Source: Sphingobium sp.
GTDB taxonomy: Bacteria; Pseudomonadota; Alphaproteobacteria; Sphingomonadales; Sphingomonadaceae
Assembly (NCBI GenBank): GCA_013911745.1
Contig: JACESO010000022.1
Span: forward strand, 1 to 36,726
Length of the DNA stretch: 36,726 nt
Direction: 5' to 3'
A program made the translations under genes and the position numbers. The notes beneath the pieces are model-generated. The model was not told where the DNA came from and searched no databases. It saw only the letters and a program-made list of their open reading frames with translations. Every line of letters starts with the position of its first letter. Within the stretch, counting starts at the first letter, position 1. Positions 23,759 to 32,856 of the stretch are shown here, in pieces.

Positions 23759-26329
23759 ATGGTTCGATTTGACGCAAGATATCTGTTCAACAGCATCGCT
23801 GCCGTGGCGCTGGTGGCGGGCCCTTCGGTCGCGCGAGGCCAGGACGTAAAGCGCCATTCCTTTGAAGTGCCGGCGCAAGACTTGGGCGAATCGCTCAAGA
23901 CGCTGGCACTTCAATCCGGCATCACCGTGCTGGTCGACAGCAAGATCGTGGCGGGCAAGCAGGCGCCGGCGCTTCACGGTTCCTACACCGTCGAGGAAGC
24001 GCTGCGCATCCTGCTCGACCAATCCGGGCTGGCCTACACGCCTGTCGATGGCGGCTTTGCCGTACGGCAGGCCCGCGCAAGCCGTGGTGGCAGTTGGACC
24101 AATGATGGGCAGGATATCATCGTTACGGGAAGCCGGCTGCGTGGGGCTGCGATTGCTTCGCCGGTGGTCCGGATCGGTCAGGAAGAGATCCGCGATTCCG
24201 GTCAGGCTGGCCTGGGCGATGTCGTCCGCCGTATCCCGCAAAGCTTCGGAGGCGGGCAAAATCCCGGGATCGGCATGAATGTTCCCGACGCCAGTGGCGT
24301 CGACGTGGGTGGCGGATCATCCATCAATTTGCGCGGTCTTGGAAGCGATGCGACGCTCACGCTGCTCAACGGCCGGCGTCTCGCCTATACCGCTGTTCGG
24401 CAGAGCGTCGATGTTTCGGGCATCCCGGTGTCGGCGGTCGATCGCATCGAAGTCGTCCCAGATGGCGCCTCGGCGATCTACGGCTCGGACGCGGTCGCCG
24501 GCGTCGCCAACGTCATCCTGCGCCGGGACTATGATGGCCTCGAAACCAGCGCGCGTCTTGCCGGTACGACGGACGGCGGCGATTTCCAGCAGCAATATGG
24601 CGCGTTGGCGGGTCGCACATGGGCATCGGGCGGACTGTTCGCCGCCTATGAATATGGCAGCAACACTGCGATCCGCGCGAGCCAGCGATCCTACGCTGCG
24701 ACACGCTCCCCGGGGCTCGATCTTTACCCGGCGCTGCGCCATCACAGCGTCGTTGCCAGCGGACATCAGGACCTGGGCGGCGGCCTGACCTTCTCGGTCG
24801 ACGGGCTCTATAATATCCGCTGGAGCGACCTGACATTTCCGACGGTGGCGGGTGGCGATCTCGATCAAGGCAAGGCCACCTTCTCGTCCGTCGACAAGTC
24901 CTTTGGCGTCGCGCCGACCCTCACGCTCGATCTGCCCGGCGGCTGGCAGGTCGCGCTTGGGGGCACCTACGGCAAGGAACGGGTCGACTATCATCAGGTC
25001 GAATGCGCCCTCGCGGTCTGCAGCGATTCCGGCCCCAGCTTCTATCGCAACACGGCCAAATCAGTCGAGATCAATGCCAATGGCGACCTCTTCCGCCTGC
25101 CCGGTGGCGTGGCCAAGATCGCCGTTGGCGGCGGCTATCGTGACATCGGCTTCCAGCGGTTCGTCGGGTCAGGGAGCGCGGTCAACACCGTCGCCGCCCA
25201 GGACAATCTGTTCGCTTTCGGGGAATTGAGCCTCCCCCTGATCGGCCCGGATCAGAATCTACCGCTCATGACCAAGGTCGATGCCAGTGCCGCCCTTCGC
25301 TATGAGCGCTACCCTGGCATCGGCGAAGTCGCCACGCCCAAGCTCGGTCTGTCATGGGCGATGACGCCCGATATCAGCTTGAAAGGAAGCTGGGGCAAAT
25401 CCTTCCGGGCGCCAACGCTCTATCAGCAATATCAGCCGCGCGCGGTCTACCTGTTTCCGCCCGCAGCGCTGGGTGCGACGGGGACGTCGGCAAGCGCAGG
25501 GGCCATTCTCATCCTCGGTGGCAATCCCGATCTCAAGCCGGAAAAGGCGACGACCTGGTCGACCACGCTTGCCCTGCATCCGCGCGCACTGCCGGGCGCG
25601 AGCCTCGAAGTCAGCTATTTCAGCGTACGCTATCGCGACCGGATCGTATCGCCGATCACCTTGCTGGCCCAAGCCTTGAGCAATCCCATCTACCGCGACC
25701 AGATCATCCTCAACCCGAGCGCTACGCAACAAGCGGCCGCCATCGCCAGTGCTGGCACCTTCCTCAACATCACCGGCTTGCCCTATGATCCGGCGAACGT
25801 CGTCGCGATTGTCGACAATGCCAATCTCAATGCCGGTCGGCAGCGCGCGAGGGGCGTCGATGTGCTGGCGAGCTACAATGCCGCAATTGCGCCAGACCAG
25901 CGACTGCGCCTGTCGCTCGACATCGCCTATATCGAGAGCGACCAACAACTCAGCGCCGGTCAGCCCACCTATGACCTTGCCGGCACCATCTTCAACCCGC
26001 CCCATTGGCGCGGACAGGCTGCGGTCGCATGGACTGGCGGCAATCTCACTCTGGCGGCCAACGGCAATTACACCGGCGGCGTCAGCGACACGCGCTCGAC
26101 GCCAGCCGTGCGTATCAAGGCAATGACCACGCTCGATCTCACCGCGCGCTACCGGGTCGATTCCGAGGCTCCGCTCGGCGGCCTCGAGTTCAGCCTGTCA
26201 GTCCAAAACCTCTTCAACGACAAGCCCGATCCGATCGCGACGTCGATACCCTACGACACGCCTTACGACTCGACCAACTATTCACCTGTCGGCCGGATGA
26301 TCGCCTTCGGGATCACCCGGCAGTGGTGA
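23759..26329 (+). CDS. TonB-dependent receptor with STN signalling domain, likely lasso-peptide importer
   Basis: The 856-residue outer-membrane protein has a signal peptide (hydrophobic 9-26), then an STN domain (about 33-105, HSFEVPAQDLGESLKTLALQSGITVLVD). A TonB box around 119-126 (DIIVTGSR) comes next, followed by a plug domain (LGDVVRRIPQSF, SSINLRGLGSDATLTLLNGRR, VDRIEVVPDGASAIYGSDAVAGVANVILRRDYDG) and a beta-barrel ending in an aromatic (GRMIAFGITRQW). The STN domain implies signalling to the FecR protein upstream. In lasso clusters with an isopeptidase, such a receptor is thought to bring the peptide in; that role is inferred from context. Its stop overlaps the GTG of the isopeptidase gene. 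Confidence 0.92.
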   Translation: MVRFDARYLFNSIAAVALVAGPSVARGQDVKRHSFEVPAQDLGESLKTLALQSGITVLVDSKIVAGKQAPALHGSYTVEEALRILLDQSGLAYTPVDGGFAVRQARASRGGSWTNDGQDIIVTGSRLRGAAIASPVVRIGQEEIRDSGQAGLGDVVRRIPQSFGGGQNPGIGMNVPDASGVDVGGGSSINLRGLGSDATLTLLNGRRLAYTAVRQSVDVSGIPVSAVDRIEVVPDGASAIYGSDAVAGVANVILRRDYDGLETSARLAGTTDGGDFQQQYGALAGRTWASGGLFAAYEYGSNTAIRASQRSYAATRSPGLDLYPALRHHSVVASGHQDLGGGLTFSVDGLYNIRWSDLTFPTVAGGDLDQGKATFSSVDKSFGVAPTLTLDLPGGWQVALGGTYGKERVDYHQVECALAVCSDSGPSFYRNTAKSVEINANGDLFRLPGGVAKIAVGGGYRDIGFQRFVGSGSAVNTVAAQDNLFAFGELSLPLIGPDQNLPLMTKVDASAALRYERYPGIGEVATPKLGLSWAMTPDISLKGSWGKSFRAPTLYQQYQPRAVYLFPPAALGATGTSASAGAILILGGNPDLKPEKATTWSTTLALHPRALPGASLEVSYFSVRYRDRIVSPITLLAQALSNPIYRDQIILNPSATQQAAAIASAGTFLNITGLPYDPANVVAIVDNANLNAGRQRARGVDVLASYNAAIAPDQRLRLSLDIAYIESDQQLSAGQPTYDLAGTIFNPPHWRGQAAVAWTGGNLTLAANGNYTGGVSDTRSTPAVRIKAMTTLDLTARYRVDSEAPLGGLEFSLSVQNLFNDKPDPIATSIPYDTPYDSTNYSPVGRMIAFGITRQW

Positions 26330-28443
26330 GCGCCAATATCAGAGGCTGCCTCGGCCTTGGGGTCTTGTGCCTGCTGTTTCCCGCCACGACGTGGGCGAAC
26401 TGCGAAGACGTGCTGCCCGCGCATGAAGCATCGAGTACCGTGAAGCGCGACCTTGCCGCAGCGGACCTCATCCAGCTTCGCGAGATTGGCGACCCGGATT
26501 CTGCCGTCTTCAACGGTCCGAGCCCGTTCGCGGTCTCGCCGGACGGCAGTCGTATCGCCTATATCATCAACCGCGCCGATCTCGCGACGAACAGCTATTG
26601 CCGCGCACTGGTCGTCAGCGGACTGACGGGTGTCGGCTCACCAGATATTGTCGATCGGGGCGGTGAAATCATCAAGATCATGGACGTGCAGCGCGGCTTT
26701 TACCTGCCGAGCGGCGCAACGCGCACCATCGTTCCGTCCTGGTCCCCTGACGGGCGCAGGCTCGCCTATCTGCGACGCGACCATGGCGTCACGCAGGCGT
26801 GGGTGGCGCAGGCGGACGGCGGCGGCGTGCGCGCCGTCACGCGCTCTGACGTCGATGTCGAAGCCGTGGCCTGGAGCAAGGATGGGACCCGGCTGCTCTA
26901 TGGCACGCGCAAGGGAGCGGCGGCCATGCAGGCGGAATTGGATCGCGAAGGCCAGTCAGGGTGGCTGTACGACCGCAGGGTCTCGCCAGAGATTTCTGCG
27001 CGCCCGCTGACCCTGGCGACCGACGCGCTGGACGTCAGCGCCGTCGATTTGCGTACCGGCGCGGTCGCGCCGGCAGATGCCGCAGAGCAAGCGGCAGTCG
27101 AACGCGCCGCACCTGCCGACATGCCGGTCGATCCAGAAGCCATCAGTGCTGACGGCCGCAAAGCGCAGCTCGAACGTTCGGACACTTCGCCGCTGACGCC
27201 CGCGAGGCTTGTTGTCACGAAGGGCGACAGCAGTCGGCTCTGCGATGCTGAGGCCTGTGCCGGTGGTATCGTCTCCCTCTGGTGGCAAGGCGCATCGGTG
27301 CTCATTCTGCGCCGGGAAGGTTGGGCCAAGGAAGCGATGGCGCTCTATCGCTGGCGACCCGGCGCTGCCCGTCCCACCGCCTTGTTGCGCACAACCGACG
27401 TGCTGCACGGCTGCGTGATGGTTGGTACCGAATTGGCCTGTACCCGTGAAGACAGCAGCACGCCGCGCAAGGTGGTGGTCATCGACACCGTGAACGGCCG
27501 GATGCGCACCATTTTTGATCCCAATCCCGAATTTTCCGGCATTCGCCTGGGTTCTGTCACTCGGCTCAGATGGCGCAACAATCTTGGTCTAGAAGCATGG
27601 GGAGACTTGGTCCTGCCGCCGGGGCATAAGCTCGGAGAGAAACTGCCGATGGTCGTCGTGCAATATCATAGCGACGGCTTCCTGCGCGGGGGCACCGGGG
27701 ACGATTATCCGATCTTCCTGCTTGCCCAGCGCGGGATCGCCGTGCTCAGTATCGAGCGGCCCAATTTCTTCGCCGCCGCATTCCCCCAGCTCAAGACCTG
27801 GTACGAGATCAATGCCGCCAACCAGAAGGATTGGGGTGAACGACGCAGCCTGCTGTCATCGGTCCTCACCGGCGTGCGCATGGCAGTTGATCGTAGCGAC
27901 ATCGATCCCGTGCGCGTGGGCATCACGGGCCTGAGCGACGGCGCCTCGACCGTTGCCTTCGCCTTGATCAATTCGAAAGCCTTCGCAGCCGCGGCGCTCA
28001 GCACTTGTTGCATGGAACCCAACACCACGGCCACCTATGGCGGCATCGCCTGGGCGGAGTGGCTGCGCGGGATGGGCTATCCGCCCGTGACCCGAGACAA
28101 TCCGGACTTTTGGCGCGACATGTCGCTGGCCCGCAATGCTGGCCGGATCGATACGCCGCTGCTGATGCAACTCGCCGACAATGAGTTCCGGCTGGCGCTC
28201 GAAGCCTTTGGTGCTCTGCACGAGCAGAACAAGCCGGTGGAGATGTATGTCTATCCCGACGAATTCCACGTGAAATGGCAGCCGGTCCACCGGCGCGCCG
28301 TCTATGAGCGTAATCTGGACTGGTTCTCGTTCTGGCTGCAGGATCGGGAGGCTCCGGATGGGGCCAAGATCGCACAGTATCGCCGGTGGCGCGCAATGCG
28401 GTCCGGTGCGCTGCCTTCACCTGAGCCGGTTCCAGTCCGCTGA
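26326..28443 (+). CDS. AtxE-type lasso peptide isopeptidase (S9 prolyl-oligopeptidase family)
   Basis: The 705-residue protein has a signal peptide (GCLGLGVLCLLFPATTWA), an N-terminal beta-propeller-like part (FAVSPDGSRIAYI, PSWSPDGRRLAYLRR, VAWSKDGTRLLYG) and a C-terminal alpha/beta-hydrolase domain. The triad is S537 (TGLSDGAS), D618 (LADNEF) and H648 (DEFHVKW), with spacing close to that of AtxE2. VEMYVYPDEFHVKWQP is typical of this group. AtxE enzymes cut the isopeptide bond of a lasso peptide, opening the ring. The location after the TonB receptor and opposite a lasso A-B-C set supports this specific call over a general peptidase. GTG 26326 overlaps the receptor stop (GTGA); GTG 26323 is also possible. 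Confidence 0.9.
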   Translation: MSANIRGCLGLGVLCLLFPATTWANCEDVLPAHEASSTVKRDLAAADLIQLREIGDPDSAVFNGPSPFAVSPDGSRIAYIINRADLATNSYCRALVVSGLTGVGSPDIVDRGGEIIKIMDVQRGFYLPSGATRTIVPSWSPDGRRLAYLRRDHGVTQAWVAQADGGGVRAVTRSDVDVEAVAWSKDGTRLLYGTRKGAAAMQAELDREGQSGWLYDRRVSPEISARPLTLATDALDVSAVDLRTGAVAPADAAEQAAVERAAPADMPVDPEAISADGRKAQLERSDTSPLTPARLVVTKGDSSRLCDAEACAGGIVSLWWQGASVLILRREGWAKEAMALYRWRPGAARPTALLRTTDVLHGCVMVGTELACTREDSSTPRKVVVIDTVNGRMRTIFDPNPEFSGIRLGSVTRLRWRNNLGLEAWGDLVLPPGHKLGEKLPMVVVQYHSDGFLRGGTGDDYPIFLLAQRGIAVLSIERPNFFAAAFPQLKTWYEINAANQKDWGERRSLLSSVLTGVRMAVDRSDIDPVRVGITGLSDGASTVAFALINSKAFAAAALSTCCMEPNTTATYGGIAWAEWLRGMGYPPVTRDNPDFWRDMSLARNAGRIDTPLLMQLADNEFRLALEAFGALHEQNKPVEMYVYPDEFHVKWQPVHRRAVYERNLDWFSFWLQDREAPDGAKIAQYRRWRAMRSGALPSPEPVPVR

Positions 28444-28706
28444 TTTGCTGATATCAGCCTGACTGTTTGAGGCAGAAAATCGAATGGCCGCCCTAGTCTG
28501 GAGGAATCACGAATGCTCCCAGACTGGAGCTGGCCGTTCACCAGAAACGCCGAGAGAGGCCGGAGCCGACAGAGCCACCATTAGCGTGGTAACGGGAGTG
28601 ATAGGTGCTGATGTCGCGATCCGGTCTCCATTGCGCTTATCTGTCACTATCAGACCGTCACAATGTAGTGCTTGCGAACATTTAGGAAGTAAGTAGGGCT
28701 TTCCGC
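28444..28706. other. Intergenic region after the isopeptidase gene
   Basis: This 263-base gap has a perfect 12-base palindrome GCTGATATCAGC at 28447-28458 just after the stop, and an inverted repeat (AGTCTGG 28495-28501 / CCAGACT 28519-28525). Either could end the sigma-to-isopeptidase message, though neither is followed by a T run. A 70-codon frame in it looks like chance. It presumably also holds the promoter of the next module. Confidence 0.4.
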
Positions 28707-29066
28707 ATGACCGACCCGAGGCGTACTTACGAACCAAGTCCGCGTCACTGCGAGCCGATTACGGCGGAAAGCCCAGGGGTGAAATGCCCCGATTGGAGTG
28801 TCGCGATCGCGCAAGATCTTCTCTGCAAAGCCGAGCAGGTTGGCACCACTCTGCAGGCGACCCGAAACGGTGTTGCCTTTGTCGGGCGAATCCATCGAGT
28901 CACAGCTGAAGAGGAGCTTTGGCACGGCTATCCGGAAGCGTGGGATCGCATAGATCCTGGTCTCAGACAGAAATGGCTCAAAGAAAACGTTATTACTAAG
29001 CGCGACGTAAAAACGTATAAGACTAGAAAGCAACTTCGCGACGCGTTTGGAGGGCGACTCGTTTGA
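28707..29066 (+). CDS. Hypothetical protein, first gene of an ImmA/IrrE module
   Basis: The 119-residue protein has no signal peptide or membrane helix. Its middle reads SVAIAQDLLCKAEQVGTTLQATRNGVAFVGRIHRVTAEEELWHGYPEAWDRIDPGLRQKWL and it ends in a basic stretch (KRDVKTYKTRKQLRDAFGGRLV). I do not recognise the family. Its TGA overlaps the TTG start of the metallopeptidase gene (TTGA at 29063-29066), so the pair is translationally coupled and likely works together. Composition is lower in GC than the lasso genes on both sides, suggesting a separate origin. Confidence 0.7.
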   Translation: MTDPRRTYEPSPRHCEPITAESPGVKCPDWSVAIAQDLLCKAEQVGTTLQATRNGVAFVGRIHRVTAEEELWHGYPEAWDRIDPGLRQKWLKENVITKRDVKTYKTRKQLRDAFGGRLV

Positions 29067-30613
29067 GCGCGAACGATCAGTTTCAGATTTTTGGTGACCG
29101 GTCGCGCTTTGCGATCGAGCTTAGCCTTGCTTCTGTACAGCCTGACCGCGCCGTTCCCATGGACAGCGAGGGAAGCTGGGGTGCATGGCGAATCTGGGTC
29201 AGCGACGTCAACCTGTGCCGGCTACAGCTCGACACCGACGACGGCGTAGTCGAAGTGCAGGAGGTTCGCTGGTTCCTCGCCCCTTTGATCCGTTGGATTG
29301 TCAATTACTGGACGCCGCTTCTACATGAAGCGCGATTGCCATCGGAACTTGGCTGGGGAGATCGCCGGCCGCGCTGGGCGCGCTTGGCGTATCTTGCGAT
29401 GATCGAACGAGCTGGAGACCAAGAGCGCTTTCGCGATTGGCAAGCTTGGGCTGATCGACACGCCTTACGCGCCGTCGCCGAAGGAGGGATCGTTCCCGAC
29501 ATATTCTTTCAACGTGTCGGTGACGAGATCGAACTGAGTTGGGGAGACCGTCTTCAGCCAGGGGGCGACGCAGCGACATTCTTGGTTGAGGACGGTGTGA
29601 CCCGTGTTCAAGTCGATGATTTTGCCGAGGCACTTCAGGCAGCCACATCCTGGTTTTTCGCGCAGACCACAGTGCGGGAGGCATCTTGGTCGCAGGCCTT
29701 CGCTGACCTCTGGCGAAGCCGTACCCAGGGGCCTTTTGGGCTGGAACCGTTACACTGGTATCTCGATGCACAGGAGGAACCTGGCGCATTGTCTGAAAAG
29801 CTATTTGCAGGCCTTGCGCAACTGGGCCGCACTCTGCCCAAGATAGATCTTTCCTGGATGGGACAACTAGCGCCTCCTGTCGCCATGTTCGGCGAACTGT
29901 CACCGCGTATCTCGCTCGACGCGTCGGTCACATTGCTTACCGAATACTACGAGGCCTGCACCGATTCGGATGAAGCCGATAGTTTGTCGACGCTTGTTGA
30001 AGACGAACCTGCTTGGGCCAGCACGTCGCCTTGGGAGAATGGCTATTCGCTGGCGCTCGACGTCCTAGACGAAGCGGATCCTGATCCGCAGGCGGTCTAC
30101 ACCAAGCTGGAAGACCTCATTGCCGAACTGTCCATTACGCTGCGTGATGTAAAGCTCGGCTTGGACGGTCCCCGTGGAGTTGCGTTTGCAGGCGAAGGGC
30201 TGCGCCCAACCATTCTTGTGAATGTCGAGCATCCCATGAATCAAGGGCTGGGACGTCGCTTCACCGAAGCACACGAACTCTGTCACATCCTATTTGATCG
30301 CGTGCGTGCGCGACCGCTCGCGCACAGCAGCACGCCGTGGGCTGCCCCGTCGGTTGAACAGCGTGCAAACGCCTTCGCTGCTATGTTGCTCATGCCTACG
30401 TATCGTGCTCACCGTCCCGCCCCCAGGACACTGGCTGGTCTTAAGCGCAGCATCTCGCTCCTTGCGAAGAAGCTTGGTGTTAGCCGCATCGCCTTGCTGC
30501 GTCATCTAGCCAATCTGGGCGAAATCACAGCCTATGAGCGCGATTATATGCTCAGTGCGGGTTCGCGAGGGCTGTCCGGGGAGGATGCCGAGGGCCCTTG
30601 GTCTCGAAACTGA
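29063..30613 (+). CDS. ImmA/IrrE family metallo-endopeptidase with large N-terminal domain
   Basis: The 516-residue protein has an uncharacterised N-terminal part of about 340 residues, rich in Trp. The ImmA/IrrE zinc peptidase domain follows: H404-E405-L-C-H408 in FTEAHELCHILFD and third ligand E432 in EQRANAFAAMLLMP. A helix-turn-helix-like end comes last (LKRSISLLAKKLGVSRIALLRHLANLG). ImmA cuts the repressor of ICEBs1 and IrrE/PprI cuts DdrO; both use this fold to turn damage or signals into derepression. Here no cognate repressor is obvious unless it is the small upstream protein or the lasso-cluster GntR. The start is TTG 29063, overlapping the previous stop. Confidence 0.85.
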   Translation: MSANDQFQIFGDRSRFAIELSLASVQPDRAVPMDSEGSWGAWRIWVSDVNLCRLQLDTDDGVVEVQEVRWFLAPLIRWIVNYWTPLLHEARLPSELGWGDRRPRWARLAYLAMIERAGDQERFRDWQAWADRHALRAVAEGGIVPDIFFQRVGDEIELSWGDRLQPGGDAATFLVEDGVTRVQVDDFAEALQAATSWFFAQTTVREASWSQAFADLWRSRTQGPFGLEPLHWYLDAQEEPGALSEKLFAGLAQLGRTLPKIDLSWMGQLAPPVAMFGELSPRISLDASVTLLTEYYEACTDSDEADSLSTLVEDEPAWASTSPWENGYSLALDVLDEADPDPQAVYTKLEDLIAELSITLRDVKLGLDGPRGVAFAGEGLRPTILVNVEHPMNQGLGRRFTEAHELCHILFDRVRARPLAHSSTPWAAPSVEQRANAFAAMLLMPTYRAHRPAPRTLAGLKRSISLLAKKLGVSRIALLRHLANLGEITAYERDYMLSAGSRGLSGEDAEGPWSRN

Positions 30614-31113
30614 TCACGTTAGTTCAGAGAACTGCAGCGTCTGATTGTTCGGCACCAGCAGGCGATCGACAAGCGCGCAGTCGGAAGGATCCCACGGCGC
30701 GACATATTGGTCTAAGAACGGCGTGGGCGAACATTTGACAGAGGGCACGGCATCTCTTTTGTAATTTCCTGCCGTAAAATTACCGACGACCAGCACAATG
30801 CGAGCGTGCCTTTAGAAATCGTTTTTAAAAACGCATTTTAATTTACGATAAACTTAACGTTAGCACTGCATTATTCACTTTATATTTGATAACCTATAAA
30901 AATAGGCAGCATGTAGCGAATCACCTTGTGTAAGGTTGAGTATATAAAAAGCGAATATTGATCGTCAGCTTTTGCCAATATCGGCCTTTCGACAAGCCGG
31001 TGCGGAGGCCAAGTTTGCCCATGCTCAAGCGATCCGGGCTGCGGGAAATGGCAAAAGGTCAGGTCCGCGTTCAAGAAAATGCCGAAGCGCCCCAGTCTAG
31101 ACGGTTGTGGTCG
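30614..31113. other. AT-rich convergent gap between the ImmA/IrrE gene and lasso C
   Basis: Five hundred bases with no supported gene. The part from about 30800 to 30960 is strikingly AT-rich for this genome and contains the palindrome at 30820-30833. From 30969 to 31057 an 89-base GC-rich block is bounded by 9-base inverted repeats (CTTTTGCCA / TGGCAAAAG). A 60-codon minus-strand frame at 30614-30796 and a 64-codon one at 30880-31074 have no ribosome-binding site or recognisable content and could be remnants of lost genes. Confidence 0.45.
30820..30833. terminator. Palindrome, possible bidirectional terminator
   Basis: CGTTTTTAAAAACG is a perfect 14-base palindrome flanked by AAAT and ATTT stretches, in an AT-rich gap where a plus-strand and a minus-strand unit meet. 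Folded, it would give an A/T stem followed by T residues in either direction. It may instead be only AT-rich junction DNA, because the stem is weak. Confidence 0.4.
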
Positions 31114-32856
31114 TTAGATTTGCGCCGCTGCCCAGGCTTCGGCATCAACCAATTCCATAATCCGCACAAAGCGCATATCGCGGACCGGGCCGGGCGCTGA
31201 GAGCGCGTTCGCGAGCTTGGCTTCGTCGACAAGGCCGAAGGCGGCCAGACGGCCGCCGAGCAGCATATCCCGGATAGCCTGTCGCTGCCGGTCGAAGATC
31301 GTCGCGACGAAGCCGGTGGGCGTGCCTTTCGACCGGCGCGCAATGACTTCTTCGGGGAGATCAGGCGCGAAGGCGCGGCGCGCGGTTGCCCGGTCGCGTC
31401 CCGGCGCGAGCCAATGCCAGCTCGGAACACGCAGGCACGCCTCCACGACGGGCTGCGAGACCAGCGGTGAAATTGCCTGCTGCGGTGCCTGGGCATTGAT
31501 CGCCTCCACCAGATTTTGCGCCGGGGCGAGCAGAGCGACGTGGCTTGCACGACCGGCCAGGACACCCGTCGGCGGCAGGAACCAACGGTGCGCGACCGTG
31601 TCGGCGATGATCGATCGTGCCGCATCGGAGAGAAACGCGACCGCCGGCGGCTGGCGTGAGGCTGGCGAGCGCAGCCAGGCGCGATGCACCGCGCGCCAGG
31701 CCAGTGCCCAAGTCCCGGTCTGGCCCAGGTCGCCGAGTGCCCGCGCGGCGCTCCAAAATCGCTTGTCCGGACCGCCGGTGGCGAGGCAGTCGGCGAGGAT
31801 CGAGACGGTGCGCGAAGCGAAGAAGACATTGTCGCCACCGCCGCCATCGATGAGGATATCGGCTCCGCATCGCTCTGCGATTTCGGCTGCGGTCGAATCC
31901 TGCGCCTGCGTGAAGCAGCGATGCACCGGATAGGGCATATGCGCCGCACCCGAGCGACGGACATCGATGCGGTCAGCATCGAATGTCCGTGTCAGCAGTT
32001 CGATGCCGGTCGTCCGGGCGACCATTTCGGCATAGCGCCTCTCGTCGCTCGCGGCGTCATCGCCGATGAGGTTGAGGCCGATCACCTCGGTCCCGGTCGC
32101 TTTGAGACTGGCGGCCACTATCGCCGAATCGAGCCCACCGGAGAGCAGCAAGACGGCTCGATCATGGCCGGCGACGCGGGCGCGCACGGCAAGATGCACC
32201 GCATTGCGCACGGCGCGAGACGCTTCCACGGGATCGTCGATCATCCGGTCTCGACCGACGAAGGCCCAGGGCGACCACAATGTCTCGCATTCAACCCCGT
32301 TCACCGAGACGAGCAGGCGATCACCGCCGCGCAGTTCCTCCACGCCGTCTAGGCAGGTCTCGCAGCGCCGCCATTCGGGATAGGCGATGTGGCGCGCAAG
32401 GGCGCCCCGATCGATGGCGAAGCAGCATCCGAGGTCCGACAGCAGTGCCAGATCGGACGCGACCAAGAGGACGCCACCGTCCCGGGCATGATAACATCCC
32501 AGGTCGGCCATCGGTGCACGGACGACCGCCATGCCCCTATCGTCGGTCATGAAGGCGACATAGCTGCCCCAATAACGTTCGATCAGTTTTTGTCCACGCG
32601 ACTGGGCGATCGCCGTCCATGCCGCATCGTCAAGCGTGGTTTCCGGCCGGGTGCTGCCCCGATAGAACAGTTCGCCGACTATCACATGGCTGCCAGCCTG
32701 TGTGATCTTGTGCCGGTGGTTGCTCCACAGCATGAAGCGATCGGTTTCGATCAGCGGCACGAGCGATGCCGCAGCCTTGCGCGCCCTCTCGATCTGCCCC
32801 GGCGGAAGCGGCTCGGCGGTAATCGCGATCAGCGCGAGAAAGCGGCGCCCTGTCAT
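31114..32856 (-). CDS. Lasso peptide cyclase C (asparagine-synthetase-like)
   Basis: The 580-residue protein has an N-terminal glutamine-amidotransferase-like domain without the catalytic N-terminal cysteine (it begins MTGRRFLALIAIT). The ATP-pyrophosphatase domain of asparagine synthetase B follows, with the PP-loop LLLSGGLDSAIVA (SGGLDS at 239-244) and LIDGGGGDNVFFASR. Loss of the nucleophilic Cys and presence of the synthetase domain are what lasso C proteins show. They adenylate the side-chain acid of the core and close the ring on the N-terminal amine. Its ATG overlaps the stop of gene B (ATGA at 32853-32856). The frame ends at TAA 31114-31116. Confidence 0.92.
   Translation of the reverse strand: MTGRRFLALIAITAEPLPPGQIERARKAAASLVPLIETDRFMLWSNHRHKITQAGSHVIVGELFYRGSTRPETTLDDAAWTAIAQSRGQKLIERYWGSYVAFMTDDRGMAVVRAPMADLGCYHARDGGVLLVASDLALLSDLGCCFAIDRGALARHIAYPEWRRCETCLDGVEELRGGDRLLVSVNGVECETLWSPWAFVGRDRMIDDPVEASRAVRNAVHLAVRARVAGHDRAVLLLSGGLDSAIVAASLKATGTEVIGLNLIGDDAASDERRYAEMVARTTGIELLTRTFDADRIDVRRSGAAHMPYPVHRCFTQAQDSTAAEIAERCGADILIDGGGGDNVFFASRTVSILADCLATGGPDKRFWSAARALGDLGQTGTWALAWRAVHRAWLRSPASRQPPAVAFLSDAARSIIADTVAHRWFLPPTGVLAGRASHVALLAPAQNLVEAINAQAPQQAISPLVSQPVVEACLRVPSWHWLAPGRDRATARRAFAPDLPEEVIARRSKGTPTGFVATIFDRQRQAIRDMLLGGRLAAFGLVDEAKLANALSAPGPVRDMRFVRIMELVDAEAWAAAQI

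Noticed and set aside
28484..28696. 70-codon frame between the isopeptidase and the ImmA/IrrE module, considered as a second lasso precursor
   Set aside because: No leader motif, no Gly followed by an acidic residue at ring distance, no ribosome-binding site.
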